Shown: piece by piece, positions 1-6,260 of the stretch | How the letters are laid out: the number at the start of each line of letters is the position of its first letter | Numbering within the stretch: position 1 is the stretch's first letter | NCBI GenBank assembly: GCA_903919105.1 | Contig: CAIXGT010000012.1 | Span: forward strand, 1 to 8,064 | Direction of reading: 5' to 3' | DNA from: an uncultured Spartobacteria bacterium | GTDB taxonomy: Bacteria; Verrucomicrobiota; Verrucomicrobiae; Chthoniobacterales; UBA6821 | Length of the DNA stretch: 8,064 nt | Notes under the pieces: generated by a model | What the model was told of the DNA's origin: nothing | Databases searched by the model: none | The model's input: only the letters and a program-made list of their open reading frames with translations | Translations under genes and position numbers: made by a program

Positions 1-730
1 GCTGGCCGTGGCCGCAGTCCTTGGTGTGATTACCCAGGGGGTCTTGGGTGGTCTCCGCGTGACACTCTACAAGGACCAGATCGGCATCTTCCATGCAGCA
101 CTTGCCCAGAGCTTCTTCGGGTTGTTACTCGTGATCACGGCTGTGACGGGAAAGGGATTCCTGAAAGGTGCCTGGTACGCTGACAAAGCTGCGGCATCAC
201 TACGTTGGCTTGTACTGGCAGGACTGGCGCTAACTTATTTCCAACTGGGGTTCGCGGCAACTATCCGTCACCAGCATGCCCCACTAGCTATCCGTGATTT
301 TCCCGCAGCCTATGGCACATTGATTCCAGATACTTCGAGTTCTGCTTTGGCGCGAATCAATGATGAGCGATCACGTGAGAAGATTGCTCCCGTTTCGGCA
401 AATCAGATTCACCTGCAGCTAGTCCACCGTGCCGGTGCAGTCGCGCTATTACTTGTCGTGATAGCCACAGCGTTTTTGTCCGTAGCCCGTACACCTCTCG
501 GCCATTGGATGCGTTCCTGGAGCCTTCTCTGGGTTGGGGCGATCCTGCTTCAAATCCTGCTCGGTGGGATCACCATCTGGTCGAATAAAGCGGCCGATGT
601 CGCCACCTCTCACATGGCGCTGGGCGCTCTCCTGACCGCTTTCGGTATCCTATTCACCTTCCGCCTTTTCTGCGCCGCCACCCAGGCAGCCCCTCAATCA
701 TCCTCATTTCTCGGGGAGGCCCATTCATGA
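1..730 (+). CDS. ctaA: Heme A synthase (COX15/CtaA family), 5'-truncated by window edge
   Basis: Converts heme O to heme A in the cytoplasmic membrane by oxidising the C8 methyl group, supplying the cofactor of aa3-type oxidases. The frame is open from base 2 through the left edge, giving about 242 visible residues; family members are usually 300-350, so the N-terminal helix or two lie outside. Numbering from the GTG at 8, several hydrophobic helices are visible, with family-type histidines at H29 (FHAALAQSFFG), H88/H90 (RHQHAP), H135 and H140 (QIHLQLVHR) and H202 (TSHMALGALL), candidates for heme binding. The segment DFPAAYG followed by a polar loop with INDER, then HLQLVHR, is characteristic of the COX15 type. 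The stop overlaps the ctaB start (ATGA at 727-730), so the two are probably translationally coupled. The GTG at 8 lies inside the conserved region and is unlikely to be the true start. The family call is firm; the N-terminus is unknown. Confidence 0.93.
   Translation, partial: LAVAAVLGVITQGVLGGLRVTLYKDQIGIFHAALAQSFFGLLLVITAVTGKGFLKGAWYADKAAASLRWLVLAGLALTYFQLGFAATIRHQHAPLAIRDFPAAYGTLIPDTSSSALARINDERSREKIAPVSANQIHLQLVHRAGAVALLLVVIATAFLSVARTPLGHWMRSWSLLWVGAILLQILLGGITIWSNKAADVATSHMALGALLTAFGILFTFRLFCAATQAAPQSSSFLGEAHS
713..719 (+). promoter_or_regulatory. Shine-Dalgarno sequence of ctaB
   Basis: GGGGAGG lies seven bases before the ATG at 727, inside the last codons of ctaA. It supports 727 rather than the in-frame ATG at 748 as the ctaB start, and shows that this genome uses Shine-Dalgarno initiation at least for some genes. 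Confidence 0.7.
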
Positions 731-1635
731 ATGCGGCCGAGGAGAGCATGAAATCGGAAGTAAATGCGGACTCCAAGCCGCAGGGATTGCTCTCCAATCT
801 GAGCGAGCTCTCGAAGGCGCGTCTCTCGTTTCTTGTTCTAATTACCACGCTCGTGGGTTTCCTGCTCGGATGGCATGGTCCGATGGATTATACCCTTCTT
901 GCCGCCACCTTGCTCGGCACCGCGCTCAGTGCCGCCGGAGCCTCAGCTCTCAACCAGTGGCTCGAGCGTGATCTCGATGCGCTGATGCCCAGAACCGCTG
1001 ATCGTCCCCTGCCTGCTCGCAGGATGCACCCCTCCGATGCACTGCTTTTTGGTATGCTCTGCTGTGGAAGTGGCGTAGCGATCCTCTTTTTCTTCGCCAA
1101 TCCCCTGACTGCACTCCTCGGGGGATTAACAATCCTCATTTACGCCGCCCTTTACACCCCGATGAAGCGCTTCACGGAGCTCAACACTCTTGTCGGCGCC
1201 ATCCCGGGGGCGCTTCCCCCTCTTCTCGGATGGACCGCCGCAACGAATCATACGGGCTTCGGAGGATGGATCCTCTTCCTCATCCTCTGGTTCTGGCAGA
1301 TGCCTCATTTCCTCGCGATCGCATGGCTTTACCGCGACCAGTATGCCGCGGCGGGATTCAAGATGCTGAGCACTCGTGATCCCGACGGATGGTCCACGGC
1401 TTGGCAGGCTCTTATCTATTCGATCGCGCTGCTGGGCGTATCCCTTCTGCCCGGTATGATCGGCATGTCCTCTTCCTACTACTTCTTTGCTGCCTTAGCT
1501 CTGGGTGCGGCAATGATTTATCTCTCAGTTGCCTTTCTCAGGAACCGGACGAATCCCGCGGCTCGCCACCTCTTTTTTGCCTCGATCATCTATTTGCCGT
1601 TGCTGCTGGGGGCTCTCCTTGCCTTTGGCCACTGA
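727..1635 (+). CDS. ctaB: Protoheme IX farnesyltransferase (heme O synthase)
   Basis: Transfers a farnesyl group from farnesyl diphosphate to the vinyl group of heme B, making heme O, the substrate of the CtaA enzyme encoded just upstream. At 302 residues it is full length for the CyoE/CtaB branch of the UbiA prenyltransferases. The first Mg-diphosphate motif is N76-x3-E80-x3-D84 (NQWLERDLD), followed by the family signature MPRTADRPLP. The second conserved block begins at Y143 (YTPMKRFTELNTLVG) and continues with GAIPGALPPLLGW. A later loop carries RDPDGW near residue 217. About nine hydrophobic helices can be seen. The first 27 residues are polar and lie before the first helix. The start at 727 has a strong Shine-Dalgarno sequence and overlaps the ctaA stop by four bases. 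The next gene begins seven bases after the stop. Identification is very secure. Confidence 0.96.
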   Translation: MNAAEESMKSEVNADSKPQGLLSNLSELSKARLSFLVLITTLVGFLLGWHGPMDYTLLAATLLGTALSAAGASALNQWLERDLDALMPRTADRPLPARRMHPSDALLFGMLCCGSGVAILFFFANPLTALLGGLTILIYAALYTPMKRFTELNTLVGAIPGALPPLLGWTAATNHTGFGGWILFLILWFWQMPHFLAIAWLYRDQYAAAGFKMLSTRDPDGWSTAWQALIYSIALLGVSLLPGMIGMSSSYYFFAALALGAAMIYLSVAFLRNRTNPAARHLFFASIIYLPLLLGALLAFGH

Positions 1636-1642
1636 AACAACA

Positions 1643-1768
1643 ATGTTTAGATCGCCGAATCGCAAAACCCAGTTCGCAATTCTTGCGGGTCTCATTGTTT
1701 TTGCGCTCGCCCTCTGCGGTCTTGTCGTGTTCATGATGTTGCGTCGCGGTCCCGCCGTGGCTTACTGA
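1643..1768 (+). CDS. 41-residue single-helix membrane peptide of unknown function
   Basis: This small frame fills the space between ctaB and oxidase subunit III, with gaps of 7 and 10 bases, so it is probably a real gene in the operon. The predicted peptide has a basic N-terminus (MFRSPNRKTQ), one hydrophobic helix at about residues 11-33, an RR pair and a short tail GPAVAY. This suggests one membrane crossing with the N-terminus inside. The same frame is open further upstream, to 1529, but that part overlaps ctaB and does not look like protein; the ATG at 1643 directly after the ctaB stop is the sensible start. There is no clear Shine-Dalgarno sequence, so reinitiation after ctaB is possible. 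Small one-helix subunits and assembly factors are common in oxidase operons, and by position this could be one (inference). I recognise no named family, and at this length chance cannot be excluded. Confidence 0.55.
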   Translation: MFRSPNRKTQFAILAGLIVFALALCGLVVFMMLRRGPAVAY

Positions 1769-1778
1769 ATTTTCAAAG

Positions 1779-2435
1779 ATGAATAACGCTTCCTACAACA
1801 ACTCCTCCATTTTTCACGCGCCCATGGTTGCGGAGGTTTCCGAGCATGATCATCATGCCGCTCCTCCGACTTCTCCCGCGATCTGCAAGCTCGGCATGTG
1901 CATCTTTCTATGTTCTGAGGCGCTCCTCTTCAGCGGACTGATTTCTGCCTACCTGGTGCTTCGCCAGGGAGCCGGTTCTTGGCCTCCTAATTTTGGCGAC
2001 GGCATTGAGCTTCCCCCAATGCCCAAGCTCCTGACTGGCATCAATACCGTCATCCTGGTCAGTAGTTCTTTCGTCTATCACTTCGCCGAGGTGGCCGTGA
2101 AGAAAGGGAAGTCAGGCGCTGGCTGGATGCTTCTCGCTGCCTTGATGGGTGCCACGTTCGTCGGTATCCAATGCGTCGAGTGGACGGAGCTTTACCATGA
2201 GGGACTCTGGTTCAATAAGGGTGGAGTCTATGGCTCTTCCTTCTTCACATTGACAGGCTTCCACGGTGCTCATGTCTGTATCGGCGTCCTCTTGATCCTC
2301 TGGTGCTTTTTCATGCAGGTTACCAAGGGGACCTTCACCCCAAAGAGGCATGTTGCTTTGGAGAATGTCGGTCTCTACTGGCACTTCGTCGATGTCGTCT
2401 GGGTCTTCCTATACACGATTCTCTATCTGATCTGA
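1779..2435 (+). CDS. ctaE: Cytochrome c oxidase subunit III
   Basis: Core membrane subunit of the heme-copper oxidase. It carries no redox centre, stabilises subunit I and is thought to help proton uptake. The 218 residues suit the bacterial five-helix form. A polar N-terminus with a His-rich patch (EHDHHAAPP, residues 22-30) leads into helix 1 with the family motif LGMCIFLCSEALLFSG, including conserved E47. QCVEWTELYHEGL (131-142) is followed by GSSFFTLTGFHGAHV (152-166), then by the closing signature NVGLYWHFVDVVWVF (196-210). Together these are diagnostic of the COX3 family. The start at 1779 has only a weak purine stretch upstream (CAAAG), but it sits ten bases after the preceding stop and leaves a complete protein. 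A quinol-oxidase (CyoC-like) subunit would be the alternative; the flanking ctaA, ctaB and sco genes favour an aa3 cytochrome c oxidase. Subunits I and II are not in the window. Confidence 0.92.
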   Translation: MNNASYNNSSIFHAPMVAEVSEHDHHAAPPTSPAICKLGMCIFLCSEALLFSGLISAYLVLRQGAGSWPPNFGDGIELPPMPKLLTGINTVILVSSSFVYHFAEVAVKKGKSGAGWMLLAALMGATFVGIQCVEWTELYHEGLWFNKGGVYGSSFFTLTGFHGAHVCIGVLLILWCFFMQVTKGTFTPKRHVALENVGLYWHFVDVVWVFLYTILYLI

Positions 2436-2448
2436 TTTAGGTTTAATT

Positions 2449-2452
2449 AGGA
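2449..2452 (+). promoter_or_regulatory. Shine-Dalgarno sequence of sco, deciding a GTG start
   Basis: AGGA lies seven bases before the GTG at 2460 in the AT-rich 24-base gap after ctaE. It supports GTG 2460 over the internal ATG at 2508, which would remove the polar N-terminus and begin inside the membrane anchor. The site is the left half of a perfect 10-base palindrome, AGGAATTCCT (2449-2458). Confidence 0.55.
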
Positions 2453-2459
2453 ATTCCTT

Positions 2460-3125
2460 GTGAGCGAGCCAACTCCGGAACCGGGCGCCCCGAAAAGGCT
2501 CCCCTTTATGGTTTGGGTCATCACTTTTATGGTTGCGATCGTTATGATCGCTGGAGCTAGTAAGCTCTTCCGGAGTTCCGAACGTAGGGATTATGAGGTG
2601 ACGCCAGCCATCGGAACGGTTCCCGAATTCCATTTCACGACACAGGAGGGAAAAACTCTCACTAAGTCCGATTTGCTAGGAAAGGTATGGGTAATCGATT
2701 TTTTCTTCACCCGCTGCCCCGGTCCCTGCCCGATGATGTCGTCGCGCTTGGCAGAGATCTCCAAGGAGCTTAAGAAAGCCAAGGACGTGCGTCTGGTATC
2801 GCTTTCGATAGATCCCGAGCACGACACACCCAAAACTTTAAAAGAATACGCCTCACGCTTCGAGGCTAATCCGGAGCGATGGCTCTTTCTGACAGGTCCG
2901 AAGGCCGAGGTGGAGACTTTCACCACCAAGGGGATGCTGCAGGCCCTCTCCTCCGACACCGCAAACCCGGTCAATACGGTTCATTCGACACGCTTCTTGG
3001 TGATCGATCGTCAGGGGCAGATCCGCATCGCCCGCAAGCTCGATGAACCGGAGCTGGTCCAGAAGCTTTTGATCGACATCGGGAACCTCCTGAGGGAGCC
3101 TTATAACAAGACCACGGCACCATGA
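2460..3125 (+). CDS. sco: Sco1/SenC family copper chaperone
   Basis: Membrane-anchored thioredoxin-fold protein that delivers copper to, or keeps reduced, the CuA cysteines of oxidase subunit II on the outer face of the membrane. The 221 residues comprise a short polar N-terminus, a signal-anchor helix at about residues 14-34, and the Sco domain from about 50. The copper ligands are visible: C86 and C90 in FFFTRCPGPCP (CxxxC) and H175 in NTVHSTRFLVID. Other family marks are LLGKVWVIDFFF (72-83), SLSIDPEHDTP (114-124) and WLFLTG (141-146). All three metal ligands are present, so it should be functional. The start is GTG, chosen from its Shine-Dalgarno sequence and spacing. The stop overlaps the next start (ATGA at 3122-3125), implying coupling to the small CPDC protein. 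Identification is secure; whether it acts as metallochaperone or thiol reductase cannot be told from sequence. Confidence 0.95.
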   Translation: MSEPTPEPGAPKRLPFMVWVITFMVAIVMIAGASKLFRSSERRDYEVTPAIGTVPEFHFTTQEGKTLTKSDLLGKVWVIDFFFTRCPGPCPMMSSRLAEISKELKKAKDVRLVSLSIDPEHDTPKTLKEYASRFEANPERWLFLTGPKAEVETFTTKGMLQALSSDTANPVNTVHSTRFLVIDRQGQIRIARKLDEPELVQKLLIDIGNLLREPYNKTTAP

Positions 3126-3376
3126 AGTTACTTACCTTCCTTCCGGTTTTAATCGTGTCACTGGCGAATGCTATGGCCTGTCCCGACTGTGCCCTGCAAG
3201 GCACTGGTGGCCAGATCGAGCCAATGACCATCGTTTCTAAAGCAGCTTTTTCCTCCAGCACCCTCTTCATGATCGGCGTGGTTTTTTCCGTGGTCGGGTT
3301 CATGACCTGGATCATGGTGAAGACCTGTCGGGATCTTAGCCGGGAGCGCCCCCTCTCCTCCTCACTGGAAGCCTGA
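3122..3376 (+). CDS. Small exported membrane protein with CPDC motif, unknown function
   Basis: The 84-residue product begins with a typical signal sequence (MKLLTFLPVLIVSLANAMA), directly followed by C20-P-D-C23. A polar stretch leads to one membrane helix at about residues 46-67, then a basic cytoplasmic tail with RDLSRER. If the signal is cleaved near residues 17-19, the CxxC would sit at the mature N-terminus on the outer face, where it could be redox-active or bind a metal such as copper. This is not a canonical lipobox, because the position three before C20 is alanine. Its start overlaps the sco stop by four bases, so the two are probably translated together and may act together in CuA assembly (inference). 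Similar small proteins beside sco and DUF420 genes are familiar to me from oxidase clusters of Verrucomicrobiota and related groups, but I know no assigned name. The reading frame is convincing; the function is open. Confidence 0.75.
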   Translation: MKLLTFLPVLIVSLANAMACPDCALQGTGGQIEPMTIVSKAAFSSSTLFMIGVVFSVVGFMTWIMVKTCRDLSRERPLSSSLEA

Positions 3377-3390
3377 GGCCCGGTAGCTTG

Positions 3391-3822
3391 ATGACTGTTC
3401 ACCAACTTCCGGCGGTCAACGCCTCGCTGAATGGGATCAGCACCCTGCTGATCATCACGGGGTGGATTATGATTCGTAATGAGCACAAGAGGGCTCATGC
3501 GGCTTGCATGCTCGGAGCTATCGTCACATCCGCAGCATTCCTTGCCTGTTACCTCTACTACCACTTTCACGTTGGCCATGTTGTCTTCACGCATTCCGGA
3601 TGGTCGCGGGCGCTCTACTTCGTGATCCTTTTCACCCATTTGCCATTGGCTCTGGTGATCGTTCCCCTTATTGCGCTTACGATCACCCCGGCTCTGCAGC
3701 AACGCTTTGACGCCCACAAGCGAATAGCCCGTTGGACCCTCCCGATCTGGCTCTATGTCTCTATAACAGGTGTGCTGGTCTACCTAATGCTCTACGTATG
3801 GTTTCCTTCCGCGAAGATCTGA
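3391..3822 (+). CDS. DUF420 (YozB/CtaM-like) four-helix membrane protein
   Basis: The 143-residue protein has four hydrophobic helices at about 12-28, 38-58, 74-98 and 116-136. It matches the DUF420 pattern as I know it: LPAVNASLNG near the N-terminus, HxxxHAACMLGAIVTSAAFL, then RIARWTLPIWLYVSITGV and a final VYLMLY. It is rich in histidines near helix ends (H32, H36, H58, H60, H63, H68, H83, H109), which could bind heme or copper (inference). DUF420 proteins recur next to sco and heme-copper oxidase genes; the Staphylococcus member CtaM is needed for maturation of an aa3-type oxidase, so an assembly role here is likely. The ATG at 3391 is preferred; the TTG one codon earlier is possible. It begins 14 bases after the CPDC gene. 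The family call is good; the molecular activity is unknown. Confidence 0.87.
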   Translation: MTVHQLPAVNASLNGISTLLIITGWIMIRNEHKRAHAACMLGAIVTSAAFLACYLYYHFHVGHVVFTHSGWSRALYFVILFTHLPLALVIVPLIALTITPALQQRFDAHKRIARWTLPIWLYVSITGVLVYLMLYVWFPSAKI

Positions 3823-3857
3823 CCGGCACGAATCCTCCTCCGGCGGGTGCCGGGCTC

Positions 3858-3864
3858 GAAAGGA
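3858..3864 (+). promoter_or_regulatory. Shine-Dalgarno sequence deciding the start of the Cys/His-tail gene
   Basis: GAAAGGA lies five bases before the ATG at 3870. No comparable purine-rich site precedes the alternative in-frame ATG at 3798, which would overlap the DUF420 gene by 25 bases. This favours 3870 as the start. Confidence 0.5.
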
Positions 3865-3869
3865 CCGGC

Positions 3870-4310
3870 ATGCTGGATGCCTTTGCCCACGATACCCGCG
3901 AGGATGTCCTGGTGCTTGCGATGTTCGAGACCCGTTCTTGGGAGCATGGAGAGCGACAACTCTTTCAACTTCAGGAGAAGCTCAATGCCTATGTCTCCTT
4001 CATCCTGGACGGTGAGATGAAGGACAATTTTCCTCACCTTTATGGAAAACCCGTGCGAATCGAACTCCGTACCTCCCAAGAACCCTCCGAGAAGGCAATG
4101 GGCTTCCTTGGACGGGCCCGTGACCAACTGGCGCTCCAGCAGATCAGTCTGGAGGTCGTCGTTATTGGAGAGATGACTCCAGAAGAGGGAAGTTGTTGCG
4201 GGGGATCATCCTCTGATCTGGGTGGCTGCTGCGGTGGTGGTGCCCAAGGTCATCACCATAAAGAGTCTCTTGCCCAGGAATCGCATGGCACCTGTGGGTG
4301 CGGTCACTGA
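3870..4310 (+). CDS. DUF6572-like small protein with Cys/His-rich C-terminal tail
   Basis: The 146-residue product has two parts. Residues 1-103 look like a compact alpha/beta domain: an N-terminal LDAFAHDTREDVLVLAMFE strand pair, a helix with LFQLQEKLNAYVSFILDGEM (31-50), the loop FPHLYGKPVRIEL, and a closing helix and strand. The pattern of a QEKLNAYxxFIxxGEM helix followed by P-x3-GKPV resembles DUF6572 as I remember it (moderate certainty). Residues 107-146 form a glycine-rich tail with C109-C110, C120-C121, H128-H130, H139, C142, C144 and H146, looking like a soft-metal binding extension. No signal peptide is seen, so it is probably cytoplasmic. Its place directly after heme and copper assembly genes suggests metal handling (inference). 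An in-frame ATG at 3798 would add 24 residues (FREDLTG...PPPAGAG) with plausible codon use; the Shine-Dalgarno evidence favours 3870. No enzymatic motif was recognised. Confidence 0.75.
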   Translation: MLDAFAHDTREDVLVLAMFETRSWEHGERQLFQLQEKLNAYVSFILDGEMKDNFPHLYGKPVRIELRTSQEPSEKAMGFLGRARDQLALQQISLEVVVIGEMTPEEGSCCGGSSSDLGGCCGGGAQGHHHKESLAQESHGTCGCGH

Positions 4311-4328
4311 TCAGTTTGCCAACCCATC

Positions 4329-6239
4329 ATGGAATTTAGCACAACGACGACACGACCCCGCAATGTCGACTGGAAGCGTGCAGCCGCCATCCTTTATGGT
4401 GACTGGGGTACCAGCAAGGCGTACGTCATCGGATTAGCCTTCGCCGTCGCCGGATACAGCTCCCCGTGGCTCATCGGAGCGATGTGCCTGCTCACGGCGC
4501 TGGTGGGGATCAACTACATGGTCATCTGCCGGCATTATCCGAATGGCGGCGGCGTCTATGCCAGCGTCCGGCATCGATCCGAGATCATCTCGATCGTGGG
4601 CGCATTCCTGCTGATTGCGGACTATATTGTGACGGCGGCTGTCAGCGCTCTCTCTGCGTTCCTGTATCTTGGAGTACCCCATCCCGAGTGGTTTGCGGCG
4701 GCCTCCATCGCGATCATCGGTGCCTTGAATTATTTCGGACCCAAACACACCGGTGGTGCCGCTGTGCTTGTTGCCGTTCCGACGGCCATCGTCGTTGTGC
4801 TGCTTGGAATTCTGGCGCTTCCCCATCTGGGAGACGCAGTGATTCACACGCAACCACTTCACGGTGGTTTTTTTCATAATTGGAACGCCTTCGTCGCCAT
4901 CGTTCTGGCCCTTTCGGGAGTCGAGGCGATTGCCAACTCAACGGGTGTGATGAAACTCAATCCGGGAAGCACCCTTGAAAAACCCGATGTTTCCAAGACC
5001 GCCAACAAAGCCATCATCGTGGTCATGCTGGAGGTCTGTCTCTTCACGGGCCTTCTGGGGCTGGCCATGGCGGCCCTTCCGGGACTCGTGGTGGCCAACG
5101 GTGATGTGAACGCCCCCGGTGCCGAAGGCGTCCGCGATTACATGCTCCGCTACATGGCCCAGATTTTCGCTGGCAATCTTCTTGGGCCGGTCTTTGGGCA
5201 CGTTGCGGCTTGGGCGGTCAGCATTGTTTTTGGCATTCTTCTTCTCAGTGCTGTGAACACGGCGATCGTTGCGCTCAGTGGAATTTCCTTCCTGATGGCC
5301 CGTGATCAGGAGATGCCTCCGATCTTTGCAAAACTGAATTCCTTTGGTGTTCCCAATGCAGGACTCTTCTTTGCCGTGCTTGTACCGGCCGGGCTGGTCA
5401 TTGCTGTCAGTGACATGTCAGGCCTCGCTGATCTCTATGCAGTCGGCGTGGTGGGAGCTATCGCGGTGAATCTTGGGGCGACCAGTACGGACTGGAAGCT
5501 TGCCCTGAAGAATCATGAGCGTGCCCTGATGTTCGTGACCTTCGTGATCATGGCGGTGATAGAAATCTCCCTCTTCATTGACAAGCCAAACGCCCGCATC
5601 TTCGCCTTCACCGTACTCGCAATTGGTTTGATACTTCGCGGACTTGCCAAGGAAAGCTCCGAGCGTAAGGCCAAGGCGGCTCAGGAAGCAGCCCTTCAGG
5701 CGGCTGTTCTTGCCATGGAGAACACCGGCGGGATCTCCACTCCAACATCTCTAGAACAGACTCCTGCGGCCGCCATGGAAAAGATTCCTGCCGCTACAGG
5801 CACGGCTGCATCACCGGCGCCTGCTCCGAAGATTTACAACGGCCCCATCCTCGTAGCCGTGAGAGGGAAGGGGCGTACGCTGGATTTTGCGGTCAAGGAG
5901 GCCGCCGAGAACGGGCAACCCCTCTATGTCCTCTTTGTCCGTGAGCAGCCTGTCATCGCACCGGGTGATCGCAAGAAGAAATGGAACGAGGACAAGCAGG
6001 CACGCGAGACCTTTGAGTCACTCCGGGACAAGGGGCTGGGCGAGACTATTATTCCCTGCTACGCCGTCAGCGATGCGCCGGCTCATACCATTGCCGACCT
6101 GGCCTCGACCATCGGGGCGGAGCGGGTTCTTCTCGGTGCTCCCCAGCGGAATACCCTGGTCCACATGCTTCGCGGGAACATCATCCGCGAGGTCGCCTCT
6201 CTTCTCCCGGATGACATCTATCTTTTGGTCTGCGTGTAG
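4329..6239 (+). CDS. APC-superfamily permease fused to a universal-stress-protein-like domain
   Basis: Predicted secondary transporter of 636 residues. Residues 1-440 are a membrane domain of about twelve helices. Helix 1 contains LYGDWGTSKAYVIG (22-35), the unwound-helix glycine motif of the APC fold, and RHYPNGGGVYASV (68-80) matches the first cytoplasmic loop of amino acid permeases. Residues 441-502 are an Ala/Pro/Thr-rich linker. Residues 503-636 look like a cytoplasmic USP domain: GPILVAVRGKGRTLDFAVKEA, then LYVLFVRE, and ERVLLGAPQ-x9-GN (598-617), a variant of the nucleotide-binding G-x2-G-x9-G-S/T with Q606 in place of the second glycine. Such fusions suggest nucleotide or energy-state control of transport (inference). 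Substrate is unknown: amino acids by overall family, though the YGDxGTS string recalls Kup potassium carriers. It starts 18 bases after the previous gene with no strong Shine-Dalgarno site and is probably co-transcribed. Confidence 0.86.
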   Translation: MEFSTTTTRPRNVDWKRAAAILYGDWGTSKAYVIGLAFAVAGYSSPWLIGAMCLLTALVGINYMVICRHYPNGGGVYASVRHRSEIISIVGAFLLIADYIVTAAVSALSAFLYLGVPHPEWFAAASIAIIGALNYFGPKHTGGAAVLVAVPTAIVVVLLGILALPHLGDAVIHTQPLHGGFFHNWNAFVAIVLALSGVEAIANSTGVMKLNPGSTLEKPDVSKTANKAIIVVMLEVCLFTGLLGLAMAALPGLVVANGDVNAPGAEGVRDYMLRYMAQIFAGNLLGPVFGHVAAWAVSIVFGILLLSAVNTAIVALSGISFLMARDQEMPPIFAKLNSFGVPNAGLFFAVLVPAGLVIAVSDMSGLADLYAVGVVGAIAVNLGATSTDWKLALKNHERALMFVTFVIMAVIEISLFIDKPNARIFAFTVLAIGLILRGLAKESSERKAKAAQEAALQAAVLAMENTGGISTPTSLEQTPAAAMEKIPAATGTAASPAPAPKIYNGPILVAVRGKGRTLDFAVKEAAENGQPLYVLFVREQPVIAPGDRKKKWNEDKQARETFESLRDKGLGETIIPCYAVSDAPAHTIADLASTIGAERVLLGAPQRNTLVHMLRGNIIREVASLLPDDIYLLVCV

Positions 6240-6260
6240 GCTCTCTGGATCTGTAAGCCC

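Noticed and set aside
1529..1642. Upstream extension of the 41-residue peptide inside the end of ctaB.
   Set aside because: It overlaps conserved ctaB sequence and its translation (Ser/Arg/Cys-rich) looks like a shadow frame. The ATG at 1643 after the ctaB stop is more sensible.
2449..2458. Perfect 10-base palindrome AGGAATTCCT just before the sco start, possible operator or hairpin.
   Set aside because: There is no loop for a hairpin and no second copy. It contains a restriction-site-like core (GAATTC) and half of it serves as the Shine-Dalgarno site. A single 10-base palindrome in 8 kb is expected by chance.
2971..3717. Long minus-strand open frame of 248 codons opposite sco, the CPDC gene and DUF420.
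   Set aside because: The translation is Arg/Ser/Gly/Gln-rich with no hydrophobic core or motif, and it lies antisense to three well-supported genes. It is a shadow frame.
3732..3869. In-frame upstream extension of the Cys/His-tail gene, reaching into the DUF420 gene.
   Set aside because: The part from 3732 to 3797 is an out-of-frame shadow of the DUF420 C-terminus. The ATG at 3798 is possible but has no Shine-Dalgarno site, whereas 3870 has one at good spacing and matches the start of the domain.
4434..5201. Several minus- and plus-strand frames within the permease gene.
   Set aside because: The products are His/Arg/Cys-rich and without domains, and the permease frame has strong family motifs throughout. 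They are shadow frames.
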